From Fremontodendron californicum (taxonomy: Eukaryota > Streptophyta > Magnoliopsida > Malvales > Malvaceae), in the NCBI GenBank assembly GCA_030761205.1, contig JAULJL010000002.1, positions 21,183,010 through 21,247,009 of the forward strand: a DNA stretch of 64,000 nt, in the 5' to 3' direction. The notes under the pieces are model-generated. The model was not told where the DNA came from. It did no database searches and was given only the letters and a program-made list of their open reading frames with translations. Within the stretch, counting starts at the first letter, position 1; every line of letters begins with the position of its first letter. Shown here piece after piece: positions 49,991 to 62,340 of this stretch. The translations under genes were made by a program, and so were the position numbers.

Positions 49991-52900
49991 TGTAGACACC
50001 TAATTTTGTTCGGACCACTAAACAGGTATGTTTTCTTCCTATATTGATGTTTCCGAGTGTAAAAAGACTTTTTCATCGTGCAGGTGGTACTCGAGACTTA
50101 GTTTAAGAAGGTGAGCATAAAAAGCCAACCCCGAAAAAAGTCAACCCCAACAAAGTCAACCCCAGAAAGTCAACTACTAAAAAAGTCAACCCACTTTCAA
50201 AATCAAGATTTTAAGTTCAATTGAAAAATGGCGAAAGAATTCTGATAATACAAGGTCTACATTGAAAGATATGGAGTTCGGAAGTTGGGATTTGGAGATT
50301 CGGTAGAAAAGAAACCCTAATCCGAGAAATTTCGGGAAAAGTGCTTAAATGATCAAATTGGTCGAAATTGAAGGTTCCAAATGAAAGATAAGCACTGACT
50401 ACGGGTAATGGAGAAGCCACTTGCAAGAAAAATTGAAAGAAAAGTCAATCCGGGAGAAAACCGAGAATTAGGGTTTTTAGTGGATTTCGTTGAAATCGGG
50501 AAGAATCACATAAATGGCCTGACTGGGTAAGACCAAAGCCCCCAATGGATGATTAATGATTAAAAAAGGATAGCCCAAGGCTTAGTTTGAAGAAAATCTG
50601 AAAATCAGACTTGTTTTGAGCAAAACCGGGTTTTGGAGGCAAAAGGGCAAAATTGGAAAATTTGGAAAAAATAGCAAATGGACTCCGAAAATTCTAAAAA
50701 TTTGTCAATCTCATTCTTAAATAATTTGAAAGATATTGGTAAAAGAAAATCTTGATTCGTAGTTCGTTTGTAAAATGGCCAAATCACGGGCTTCTTATGT
50801 AGTAATTCAAAAAGGAAAATCCCGAAAAAATAGCAAATGAGCTCCAAATCTTCTGAAATTTTGCACATCTCATTTTTAAATTATTTGGAAGAGATTGGCA
50901 AAATAAAATCTTGATTCGGAGTTCGTTTGCAAATTGGCCAAATCCCGGGCTTCTAATGTAGTAATTCAAAAAGGAAAATCCCGGAAAAATAGCAAATGAG
51001 CTCCAAATCTTCTGAAATTTTACAAATCTCATTTTTAAATTATCTGGAAGAGATTGGCGAAAGAAAATCTTTATTCGGAGTTCGTTTGCAAAATGGCCAA
51101 ATCCCCGGCCTCCTATGTAATAATTTAAGAAGATAAATCCCGGAAAAATAGCAAATGAGCTCCAAAAATTCTGAAATTTTGCAAATCTCATTTTTGAATT
51201 ATTTGGAAGAGATTTGCAAAATAAAATCTTGATTCGGAGTTCGTTTGCAAAATGGCCAAATCTCGGGCCACCAATGCGGTAATTAAAGCTGATAAATCCC
51301 GAAAAAAATACCAAATGAGCTCCAAAAATTGTGAAAACTTCCAGATCATACTTTTTAATTATTTTGAAGAGATTGGTGAAGAAAAATCTTGATTTGGAGC
51401 TCGTTTAAAAAATGGTAAAATGTAGGGGCATAAAAGGACATTTTTGGAAAAAAAAAATCCAAATAAATAGCAAACGGACTCGGATAATTTTGAAAACTTC
51501 CATAACTCAATATTTTATTATTTTGGAAGTATTAAAAAAAGAAAAATTGAATTTGAAGTCCGTTTGATATTTATTTGCATCCAGGGGGCAAAACGGTCAT
51601 TTCACCCAAGCAACCGAAAAGGCCTTCTTTGGGCCTTTCAAAAAATCAGAGTTGGGCTGGAAAAGAGAAGTGCTGGCCTGCCCAGGCCCAAAGGAAGATA
51701 GAAGCTTCTGATTTTTCAATCAAATGGCTAAAAATCAAGAGTTAGTTAGAGATTCTCTTTGATCAAGCCATGGTGATTAAGCCACATAGGCCAAGAGAGA
51801 TGTCAACATTATTCTTGAACAGCTATAATTTGAGAAAGCTGATATGATAATCTAAAGGTGGTAATTTCATGAATTTTTCACCTTGAATTATTAGCAATTT
51901 GATGGAAAATTGGTTACACAAAAAATGACAACATCCTAGGGGATGAGAGAGGTAAAATTCTGCCAGCATTAAGGGGAGGTCAGAATATTCATTTTTCATA
52001 TTCATTTTGCTGAGTTCTTTTAGTTTTTACTTAGTTTTTCTCTTCTTGGTTGAAAGCAAAAAAGAAAAGTTTAGAAAAGAAATGAAAGTTTGAAGAGATA
52101 AAGCTTGAAATATAGCTTCTTGAGGTTGCTCTTGAGCACCAACTCTTGCACTTTCTTGATTTTCCATTCTTGTTTTTGCTATTTTGATTTCTATTTGGTG
52201 AGTTTTCATTTTAAATAAATGTTTTTTATTGTTCTTTTTAAGTTCTTCCTTCATCTCCTTCTTGAATATATTTTTTTACAATTTTTTTTACAATAAACTC
52301 ACCATGGCCAAATGGCCTACATTATTTTTTTTTATGTTGCTGTTTTGGTTTATTTTACCATATTGTTTATATTATTTTCTTTGATCTTGGTGTTTTAAAT
52401 GTTATCTTACTTCATATTCTTGAGTTATATTTTAATTTGGTTGCTTTGTTTGTTGCCATTTATGTTTTACATATCATGTTTTTGCATTTTTAATTTTCTG
52501 TTTTCATGATATTTAAATTTGAGCATGTTTTAGATTTAGTATATCAAGTGTTTGTGAAAATGCTTGTGTGGTCTTTGCATGATTTGAGTTTTATATCTTA
52601 GTTGAGCATGTTCTAGAGTTAGTATATTAAGTGTTTGTGAAAATTCTTGTGTGGTTTTTTGCATGATTTAAGTGTTATATTTTAGTTGAGCATGTTAGTA
52701 TACCAAGTGCTTGTGAAAATGCCATGCTTGTTGGAGCTTGAGGCCATTTGGCTACTCCATGTGTTTTGCATTGTGTGTTGCATTTTTGCCATGTTAGTTG
52801 GTAAGTTTTTGCATTTATATGACATTTGATTTAGTTGAGCATGTTAGTATACCAAGTGTTTGTGAAAATGCCATGTTTGCTAGTTACATTATGCTATTCG

Positions 52901-55214
52901 GCCACCCTTGGAATTTTTGCATTCTATGTGCATTTTTGCCATGTTAGTTGATAGGTTAGCATTTGCATGATATTTGGTTGAGTTTTTGGTTTAAGCATGC
53001 TTTGTGTTTGTCAAAATGCCATGCATATTTTAGTTATTAGGTTTGGTTCATTTGCCATGCATGTTCATGCATTTTAGGTCTAGGTTGTATTAAATGCCAT
53101 GCAAATTCATTTAGGTCTAAGTCACTATATGAATGCCATGCATTTTTTCATGACATTTAGGTTTAAATCCATGCATTTCATGCATTATGTTTGCTGTATT
53201 GTTTCATGCATTTCATGTTCATGCCACTTGAATAATGACTTGAGCCAATTAATGGTTCAAAATCATGCTCTCTTGAGCACACTTGTGGAAAATTAAGTTT
53301 GTCAAGTTGATTATTCTACCTTTGTGATTTTTTTTACTTAGCCAATTTTTATCTAACTTTCAAAAAGTCCTAGCTACTGTTTGTAAGTCATTTTATGAGT
53401 TTCAAATATTTTTACTTTGATTTTTAAATGATTTTATCAAAGGCAAAAATGTGTTGTGGCAAAGCAGTTTTTTTTCACCCAAAACTCGTACATCTCTGAT
53501 TTTTCTGGGAATTCATCTTTAATCAGAAAATTAAGCCGATTTTTTCTCGTGTAGTTTACATGTCCTGAGTCTCCAGTATTTTTTTCAGAATTTTTTGAAT
53601 TTTTAAAAATATGGTAAAAAATCGTGGCTTAAAACTGGACAGTGGAGTCAGAATTGAATTTAAAGAAAAATCATTTTTCTGTTTTGGTTAAGTTACTTAG
53701 AGTGGGCTGATTAGGAGGGTTAGCTACTGACTTAGGGTAGTTTCTAAGCCTTTTTACACTCTAAAAATGGTTTTTCAATTCTCAGGTTAAGGGTAGTCAA
53801 GTCCGGATTTTTAAACTTAGGAAATTAGAGCCATTTAAAAAAAAGATTTAGCCCAGTTTTTTTTTTAATTCAAGCTTTTCAAAATTGTTTTCAAACAATC
53901 ACAAAGTATTTTGGTTTTAGAATATTTAATTTTGCATATTTTCCTAAGGTAGCCCGATATCTTTTTAGATATACAGATTTCCTTAATTAAAGGAAAAAAT
54001 ACATTTCATGCATTGCATTTTTCATATTCATGCATTTTATATAATATGTGATTCTTGCTATAATAATTTATATGATATTGTTCTTATTTTGATTTATATT
54101 TTTTGATGTTATATGGTTTATCATATGGTTTTGAATATTTCATGATATCCTATGCTATTATTTAGTTATTTTTATTTAGCATATACTATGTTCATGCATT
54201 ATTATTTTTATATTCATGCATATTATATGATAGCATTATTTTATTCCATGTCATCTAGAATATTTTATTTCATTTATATTATATCATATGACTTAGGATA
54301 TTGCATTTCATGTAGAATATATTTTATATAGAATATATTATGTCATCTAGGTCATTTCATTTCATTTAGAATATATCATATAACTTAGGATATTTTATTT
54401 CATTTAGAATATGCTAAGGCATTCAAATCATATCATGTCATTTAGGTTGCATTATATTATTTAGATTTTGCTATGTCATTTTATTTATGTCATGCATATA
54501 CATATTCATTTCTTTTAAATGTTTTCAAAAAAAAAAAGATAATGGTTTTCAATAAAATAAAGATATTCCCGAGTTAAAATAATTCATGAGTTCTCTACCG
54601 GGTTTGCTGGAGGGAATATCATCAATTATCATTAATAAAGGAATATCTTTCTTTCAAAAAAAGAGAATGATTCGGAAAGTTTTCCAAAACTAATAAAAAT
54701 TTCTATATTTTGCTACGTTTGTTGGGGAATATAGGAAACTTTTGAATTTATAAATTTTGGATCATTTTCAATTAAAAATGAAATTATTTTTCTTTAAATT
54801 GGGAATTAACTTGAAATACTAAATTTAAGACCAATTTTTACCGAGACTTGAGATAACAGACGATTAATAAGGTACCAATTTATACGGGCGTTGTGGGGGT
54901 GCTAATCCTTCCCCACACGTAACCGACTCCCGAACCCGCTTCTTTGATTTCTCTGGTTTAAAACGCAGACTTGAAATTGGTTTTTAAAATGTTTTAATTA
55001 ATTTTTAAAATATTTTATAAAACCGGTTTTAATAGGTGGCCGATCACACCTAGCTAAAAAAGATTGGTGGCGACTCCATGTCTTTTTTAAGGTCATTTTC
55101 AAAACCTTCATTTTTTAGAGGAATTAAGTTGACTTTTCCTCGGTTTTTTTTAATGTCACGCTTAACGAATAATAAAGTCTTGCGATGAGACTCGTTATTT
55201 TTTAGGTTGCGATA
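49991..55214 (+). repeat. 5' LTR of element D
   Basis: This 5224-bp LTR starts TGTAGACACC and ends GGTTGCGATA, where the usual final CA has become TA. It is the closest relative of LTRs E and F in the window. A G|GTGAGT site lies at 52197-52203 after a stretch with 'cttcttgaggttgctc'. Tracts rich in 'catttagaatat' lie at 54230-54480. Confidence 0.95.
50620..51320 (+). repeat. 158-bp tandem repeats in the D LTR
   Basis: Four units carry 'gcaaaatggccaaatc' variants near 50774, 50932, 51090 and 51248, spaced almost exactly 158 bp. This is the most regular copy of the family array. Confidence 0.87.
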
Positions 55215-55216
55215 GC

Positions 55217-55236
55217 TTGGCGACTCCACTGGGGAC
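55217..55236 (+). other. Primer-binding site of element D
   Basis: TTGGCGACTCCACTGGGGAC follows the LTR after two bases. It is the best-kept PBS in the window and the reference for those of A and B. Confidence 0.9.
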
Positions 55237-56379
55237 TATTAGAGAGTCAGGCCTAGAAATTAGTCGTGTGTTATCAAAGTCTCGGTTTTGTTGGTTTAAT
55301 TGGTATTTAATTTTAATTTCCACATTTTTAATAAGGAGAATTTTGGAAATAATAAAATGTTTTTAAATATGTTCATACTCATGTGCATGCATTTTATCAT
55401 TGTTCTCTAGTTATTTAAGGTTGTATATTATAATTGCTCGTTGATTAATGCGTTACACTATTCTTAAATGTTTTTTATAAATAGTTGGGGCATTTAGAAT
55501 AAGCGGTGTAGAATAGGTGGTGAAAGGTTTGTTGTTCCTCCACACACACTACACGTGCATTTGCATATCATGAATCCTATACCCGGGTTCCGTCCTTTTA
55601 GGTGGGAGCAAAGTAACTAAGCCTTCGTGATTAACAATCCGCATGGGCTAGGGAAATAGACTATAACGAATTGAACCCTTTTTTATTGGGGTGCCTTACT
55701 AGCCTTCAACGGCGACAGTGAGGAGCAATTCGGGGCCTTTAGAATCGATTCACTCTCATATAGTGAACCTAGGCGAAGCCATGCCGGATTTTCGTTAGAT
55801 ACACCGATGTTAGGAACACATGGAGGGACATTTCTAACCTTTTATTACCTATTTTTACATCTCAAATAAGTTTTGTAAACCGGGCAAAGATGAACGTACA
55901 TCGCCCGCAATAAGTGTGATACTCCGCCCCGAAGGCACCGTGATGCCTATATAAGTAGATATTGTTAGGGCAAGTGTTCACTAACCTTTTGAAATTCAAA
56001 ATACAAACATTCTTTGTCAAACATTTTTGCAATTTTTGCACATTTCATGCATGTGTGAATAGAGCATGTACATTTATCGTTGTATTATTGATCTCATTCT
56101 TTGCAATAAACAGTTGGAAATAATAATCTCATTTGGTGATTTCATAAACCGGTAGTGTTACATGAACATTTGCATATTGTACCATAGTAGGATCCATTAT
56201 CCGAAATTCTTTTGAAAATAATGTGTGGTTTTTCATAGAAAAAACATGTTTCAAAAAATTGTAGATTAAATTTGGAGGCAAATCTTGCATAATGAGATTT
56301 TTTAAATAATCAAAAGATTTAGGTCCCATCAATTTCATGTAATCATTGATTTCTTTGTATATACCTTGGTGTTAATTCA
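55237..56379 (+). other. Leader of element D
   Basis: I see no supported ORF. Blocks shared with A and B include 'gtgtagaataggtggtga', 'cgtccttttaggtggga' and 'gcgacagtgaggagcaattc'. The DUF7745-like ORF1 of A has no counterpart here. Confidence 0.65.
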
Positions 56380-56768
56380 TTTATTCTTTATTTGTATCAT
56401 TTTGACATCGTGTTACAGTCCTAACATGCATGATTATTCATTGTAGAATACATTTGTGATAAACATGGTCATTCTTTGGATCTACCTTTGTATTAATTCA
56501 TTTATTCTTCGCATGTATTATTTTGACATCATAGCGTGCATGGTCATTCGTTGTAGAATACATACATGGTCATTATTTGTATATACTTGTGCATCAATTT
56601 ATTAATTTTTTTAAATGCATCATGTTGGCATAAGATTGCATCCGTAGCATACATAGTCATCATAATTTCTCTGTATATGTTCATGCATTAATCATCAGTA
56701 TATTCATGCACATAAGAATAGAGCATGTACATTCACAATTGTATTCTTAATCTCATGACATTTTCATT
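56380..56768 (+). repeat. Tandem repeat spacer of D, first part
   Basis: Three or so units contain 'attcattgtagaatacat' and 'catggtcattctttg', homologous in reverse to the array at 40160-40740 of B. The unit size is about 85-110 bp, with drift. Confidence 0.7.
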
Positions 56769-56771
56769 TGC

Positions 56772-57701
56772 ATGAAAGGGATTCAAGATATGAGGAATGA
56801 ATCGGAGGAACGATTGGGTGCTTTGGAACGCAATCAAGAGGAATGTGGACATGAAATCCGAGAGGTAAAGGAACAGCTGGCCAAATTGCTGAAAATGGTT
56901 GAGAATATGGGAAAGAGTAAAGGGGAACTTTCGCAGGGATTTGCATCGTCTTCGGATCAACCAAAACCATTAGGTCCAGAACATACTATCCTTGCGGGAT
57001 CCTACACTTGTCAATGCCACAAAGGTTGCAATGCTGATGAAATTGTGGACAAAATCGTGAAAATGATTAAACCTGAGAGTCTGGTACCAAAGATAGAAAC
57101 CTCGGATCCTGTACCATACCTGAAAACTGTTCTAGGTCCAAACCAGTATCCCCACCCTACTATGGTCCAATCGTCCATTGGGATGACCACTATGGGATTC
57201 CTGAATCCCATTCCATCACCAACAACTGCCAGTTCATACTATTTCCCTCATCAATCACCTTATCCAGTATTTGGGATAGGAACCTCGAGCTATGTACAAC
57301 CTCCAAAGGCCCCGTGTCCAAATCCATACCCTTACCATGCTGTTCCGCCACATCTCCATGTAAACACTCCGGTTCGGACCTTAGTGCCACCACCAAGTGC
57401 CCCAACTCCCAGGTTCAGTGTGACTAAGAAACGACCCCAGGATAAAACCCAAAGGCCTTTTGATCCCCTTCCAATTAGCTACTGAGAGCTTCTCCCTATA
57501 CTGATCCAAAATCACATGGTTGCCTGTATCCCATTGAAACCCCTGTTACCACCATATGCATATGGGTATAATCCAAATGCAAGATGTGATTATCACTGTG
57601 GAATTGTTGGCCATAACATTGAAGACTGTATAGCATTCAAAAAGAAAGTGCAAACTCTTATAAATGCCAAGTGGTTGGATCCAACGACACTGATCGATTG
57701 A
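56772..57701 (+). pseudogene. Core-less gag-like ORF of D with zinc knuckle
   Basis: The open frame runs 237 codons from M at 56772 to TGA at 57483. It starts with a charged coiled-coil-like segment (ERLGALERNQEECGHEIREV, about residues 14-33), then a middle with CQCHKGC, then a Pro/Tyr-rich part ending DPLPISY. After the stop the same frame continues to a knuckle, CDYHCGIVGHNIEDC (57585-57629), and ends at 57701. The tail resembles gag tails (DPIPVTYSELLP in the full gag downstream), but the Retrotrans_gag core (RWYxQLS region) is missing. The ATG is preceded by 'ttgc', and the repeat spacer lies just upstream. It could be an old, shortened gag duplicate; B has none. One stop apart, it is unusually well kept. 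Confidence 0.7.
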
Positions 57702-58015
57702 GGGCTGGGAAAGCGTCATTAGGATTGGGATATTTACAGCATTGAGGTGGAAAGACTTCGGCCTTATATGATGTAATAGGATTTCACTTTTTCAGTAGCC
57801 GGCTCTTATAGCCTTAGGATGCTAGGAAGAATAAAGGGCTTGTAAAAGATAGTTTTAACCATTGTTCAAAATTTGTAAAACATGTTTTATACCATTGTGA
57901 ACGTTGATATGGGAATGAATTGATTATGTTTCAAATTTAGAAGAGGTTGATGATTAAGTTCCTCCGATTCTTATTTCCTCCGTGATATCTTCCTTTTCTG
58001 CATTTTGATCCGATC
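57702..58015 (+). other. Spacer after the core-less gag
   Basis: No gene is seen. The sequence includes 'gtagccggctcttatagcc' near 57797 and is not matched elsewhere in the window that I can see. Confidence 0.4.
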
Positions 58016-58410
58016 AATTATTGGTCATACCATACATTAATTTGCCTATTACATACATCATGTTGGCATTAAGTCGCATTCATGACACACATGGTTAGCA
58101 TGATTTTCTTTGTATATACTCTGTATCAATCATTCATTGTTTGCATTTATCATAATTGACACCGTGTTGCATTCATAGGGTATATGATCATTCATTAGGA
58201 AATATGCTAAAATGCACATGATCAGTCATTGCATATATCCATGTGTTGATTTGTTTATTCTTTGCTTGCAACAGGTTGGCATTGTGATTGCATTTATTAC
58301 ATATATGGTCAACATGTTTCATTGTACATGTCCATACATCATATTGTTTAGGCTTCACATGTATCAAATTGCATTCATAGCTCATTCATCATGACATACA
58401 TTTGGGGGAA
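58016..58410 (+). repeat. Tandem repeat spacer of D, second part
   Basis: Four degenerate units contain 'catcatgttggcattaagt' and 'ttgcattcatgacacacatg' type blocks, homologous to 56380-56768 and to B 40160-40740. The end 'catacatttgggggaaata' corresponds to B near 40130. Confidence 0.7.
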
Positions 58411-58513
58411 ATAAAATAGAAGTTCTCTTGGCTTTAGGAGTCTTTGAAAGAATTTCCATTTCAAATCATAAGTATAAGAAGTACTGAGTACACTTTTAAT
58501 ACAGGCTAGTGCT

Positions 58514-59962
58514 ATGGAGGATGAACAAGTTGCCCGAATGGAAAGAATGGAAAGGGAACAGAAAGAATTGCGAGAACAGCTAGCAAAGTCTCAAGCAGAA
58601 TCTAAGGATCAGATGACTAAATTGATGGAGCTGATGTCCGCCGTAATCAAGGGAAAAGGACACACTGAAAACTTTGTTGCCAGGAAAGGGTTAGAGGCAC
58701 AAAAAGGTTAGAATGAGGTCGTAATGATTGATGCCCAGAACACAGTCAATGTCCTAAACTTAGATGATCCAGCTGAATAGGTAAAGTTGAAAATGGTTGC
58801 AGTAAATGAGGTTGAGTTGGCAGATTCCCAAGGGAAATATCAATGGCTAGATGAAAGGCTCCGGGTAGTAGAAAATACAGATGTATTTGGGAGTTTAGAT
58901 ACGAAAGAACGATGTTTGGTCTTCGATTTAGTCATTCCTCCTAAGTTCAAGATCCCTGACTTCATGAAATATGATGGGACGACTGATCCATTAGCCCACA
59001 TCACTATGTTCTGCCGGAAGATGACAAGTCATATAGATAATTGTAAGCTTTTGATTCACTACTTTCAGGATAGCCTCAGCGGGTCCGCAATTAGGTGGTA
59101 TAGTCAGTTGAGCAAGGATCAGATTCACTCTTGGAATGACTTGGCTAGGGTTTTTCTAAACCAGTACAAGCATATGACCGACATGGCGCCTGACCGTCTC
59201 ACCTTGCAAAATATGAAGAAAAGAGCTTCTGAGAGCTTCAAACAATATGCGCAACGGTGGATGAGCCTGGCCGCCCAAGTACAACTGCCTTTAACTCAGA
59301 AGGAAACCACTGTCCTTTTTGTGAATACACTACAGGCCCCATACTACGATAGACTTGTCGGCACCACCACGAAGAATTTTTCGGACATGGTAATTTCAGG
59401 GGAGATGATTGAGAATGCTATCAAGGATGGGAAAATTGAAGGAGAAAGAACATCCAATACCAAAGAAAAAGGGGCATCTGAAAAGAAAAAGAAAGATACC
59501 CAAGTCGTGGAAGACTTTGCCCCACCTCCCCAATTCTCCTCGTATTAGCCATTTTACTCTACCCTGAACAATGTCTCCCAAGGTTTTTATCCCTACCAAC
59601 CAATGACTGCAACTACACCAGAATTTACATCTGTCTATCAATCGAACACCCTTAGGAATAATCGAAGGGGGCATAAAAAGCGAAAAAGAAATCAGGTTGA
59701 CCCGATTCCTGTGACATACAGTGAGCTATTACCTCAACTCATCCATAATCACCTTGTAACACCCATGCAATTAGAGCCTTTGAAGCCCCCTTATCCGAGC
59801 TGGTATGATGCTAATGAGTGTTGTGGTTATCATTCTGGCAATCAAGGTCACTGAACAGAGAACTACCTCGCTTTGAAGTACAAGGTCAGAGATCTCATCA
59901 AGGCTGGTTCGATAAGTTTTGAAGAGGGGGAAGCCAAGTGTCATAAGAAACATTGTGCATGA
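58514..59962 (+). pseudogene. gag of element D (mostly open, knuckle broken)
   Basis: M at 58514 starts a Q/E/R-rich heptad segment of about 55 residues. After stops at 58709 and 58778 (TAG after DDPAE), a clean 253-codon frame (58787-59548) carries the whole Retrotrans_gag core: PPKFKIPDFMKYDG, CRKMTSHIDN, HYFQDSLSGSAIRWYSQLS and a MVISGEMIENAIKDGK block. A Pro/Tyr part follows, then an incomplete knuckle CCGYHSGNQGH, stopped by TGA at 59852. The frame ends at 59962 without protease. A translation start at the M after the DDPAE stop would give an N-terminally short core protein. It would package the element's RNA. Confidence 0.9.
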
Positions 59963-62340
59963 TTATATTAGGTTTTTGACGCATGTAGTTCTATACACTA
60001 TGATGATGAAAGCACTTGTCTCATGTTAACATCTACATGAATTAAATGAATTTTGAATTTTAAATGGTTTGTGTTTGTTGTGTTTTAACAATAACTTGAA
60101 TTTGCAAAAACAAGCATTAAGGAATTTTTAATAATGGATAGTCTCAAGAAGATTGATGATCAGTGTTAAAAATGACCCTATACTTTCTCCCTTCTCTTTA
60201 GGTTTTCCTAAGTATAAATTTCTTAAACCAAGAACACTTGAAAGACCTAATGCTTCAAGGAATATGAATGATTTGACTTCATAAAACCATTGTCATCACA
60301 AAATAAGCAAAGACATAGATCTTAGTCTAAGCTATAAACAAAGAAACGAACTTTTTGAAAATTTTCAAATTCCTTGAAATTCAAACAAATGAGACATTCT
60401 TTCAAGAATCTAGATTGTGATAATTTGGTGTGTGTCAAGATTGTGCTAAAACCATTCATGACCTTTCCCAATGACCACAAAACACTAATTGCCCAAACAT
60501 CACTTCATGATTGACACCTTGGGGCACAATGATTAAACTAGATTATCCCTTGTCCCAGAGAAAACCCTTTTTTGGGTCATATTTTCCTTGTCTCTTCAAA
60601 GAACTCAGATTGGAAACTCAGCCTTTTCAAAATAGACCTAGACTTGCTATGTTCCTCGTTGATACAAATTGTCATTGGTTAATCAAATTGGGGCATCATA
60701 TGTGGAAATGATGGATACATGGTGAATAAGGATGGACTAAACGCATGAATCATTGGGGCATGCGATGAAAAATGAAAAATGAAAAATTTGTGATATTATG
60801 CATATGAGAATTCGGATGATTCCAAAGTGCAAAATGAAGTTCTGAATATCTATTTCCCTTGGGGATTGCTTTTCAATGTGAATATTCGTGCTTGACATGA
60901 GGAATGGCCATCTTTCATATCCCTTTCGCACAAAAAGAAATTATCCATAGTCACCCCTTTTGAGCCGAAAGAATTCTTTCTTCTTTGAACCCTGATCAAG
61001 GATCACCATCTACACTAGGGGGCAAATGTAAGGAAAGATCTTTTTAAAGATCATTAAGAAACGAATCCTAGCTCAAAGAAAGATGCAAAGCAAATAGAGC
61101 CCCGAATAAAGACGGGCTCACTCCGTTGCAAAAGAAGGGGGCAAAATGACAGAAAAAAAATGCAAAAAAAATGAAAATAATGTGTGAAAGACATGGCAAA
61201 TTGAAAGCCAAAAGCAAGGAAGAAAAAGAGCAAAGTCAAAAGGAAAGAAATGTCCAAGAAGGGACAAATGCTTCAAAGAGAATCCTCCTCAAAGAAAGAT
61301 CCTTGATCTGATTACCCTCAAACACATATTTTGGGCCTATTTATCCTTTCTTTCTGAACCTTGAGCCATGGCCTACATTACATGCTTTAAAAGTCCATTT
61401 TGATCAAGCATGAATATTTAATTTGAAGGGTTTTCCTCAGATTTTATCCCATCTCATCAAATTCTCATTTCACTAAGGAAGAATTTAGAATTCCCAAGTG
61501 CATGGTAAAATAATGAAAAAAAGAAAATTAGAGAGAAAAGGGACTCTAGGGCAAAAACCCAAAAACGGGCGGTCTAGAGTAGAATGAGAATTTTCGATGC
61601 CATCGATGATAGTGTCGATACCACAAAAGAAAAGATCTTCTTAAAAAAAGTGTTCATCAAGGAACATCTAGGAATTCCTGAACTTCCAAATTGCCAACTC
61701 TCATTTAGAGGATTGTCTTCAAAAAACTGAAACTTTTTCTCCAAGATTAAACTTTTCGGTTTAAACATCCTGACCAATCTTGACGCTGGTCATAATGCCT
61801 TGATATGGAAACTAAAAGAATGTTGAATTTGCAATGAATTCATTATTTATAAAACCTGTTCCATTTGTGAGCCTAGAAGGGATATACATTTTTGTCATGA
61901 AGTTTTCCTGGAAAAGCCAGAATCTTGTTATACCAAGCCTTGCCAATCCAGTTGAAAAAACCAGATTGATACTTAGAGAAATTTCTAACAATGATCATCA
62001 GTCTTCAAAAGATTTATACATCACACATTGTGGGGTTAATATTTTTTGTTCAGAAGTTTTCAAGATGTGAAAACAAATAAAGAGATTTTTTGAAATACCC
62101 ATTTTGATGTTGACATAAGACAAGGATTTTTCTAACCCAAAGGTATAGAACTGCCAAGATAGGTCCTAACTTCCAGATATGAGAAGAAGAAATAGAACCC
62201 GGTTCAGATCTCTGTTGATGAAAGTTTGAAAACTGTTGGGGCAAAGAGAATAGCCAAAATGAATTGAAGATATACTCTGATTTGAAGAGGAAAAATGAAT
62301 TTGAAAGGCTAAGCCAAAGTCTAGAAAAACAATCGGGGGC
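59963..62340 (+). other. 3' region of D, shared with B
   Basis: This is collinear with B 12495-10196 in reverse. The first 0.8 kb (to about 60770) has no match in A; from 60780 on, blocks match A 32120 onward. A plus frame (61834-62070) and an antisense frame (62050-62361, with SSHIWK and WVRK...CQHQN) each have a partner in B (10420-10737 minus and 10263-10505 plus). I cannot name a function. Confidence 0.65.

Noticed and set aside
57011..57405. Minus frames inside the core-less gag region
   Set aside because: They are shadows of the plus-strand frame, with no motif.
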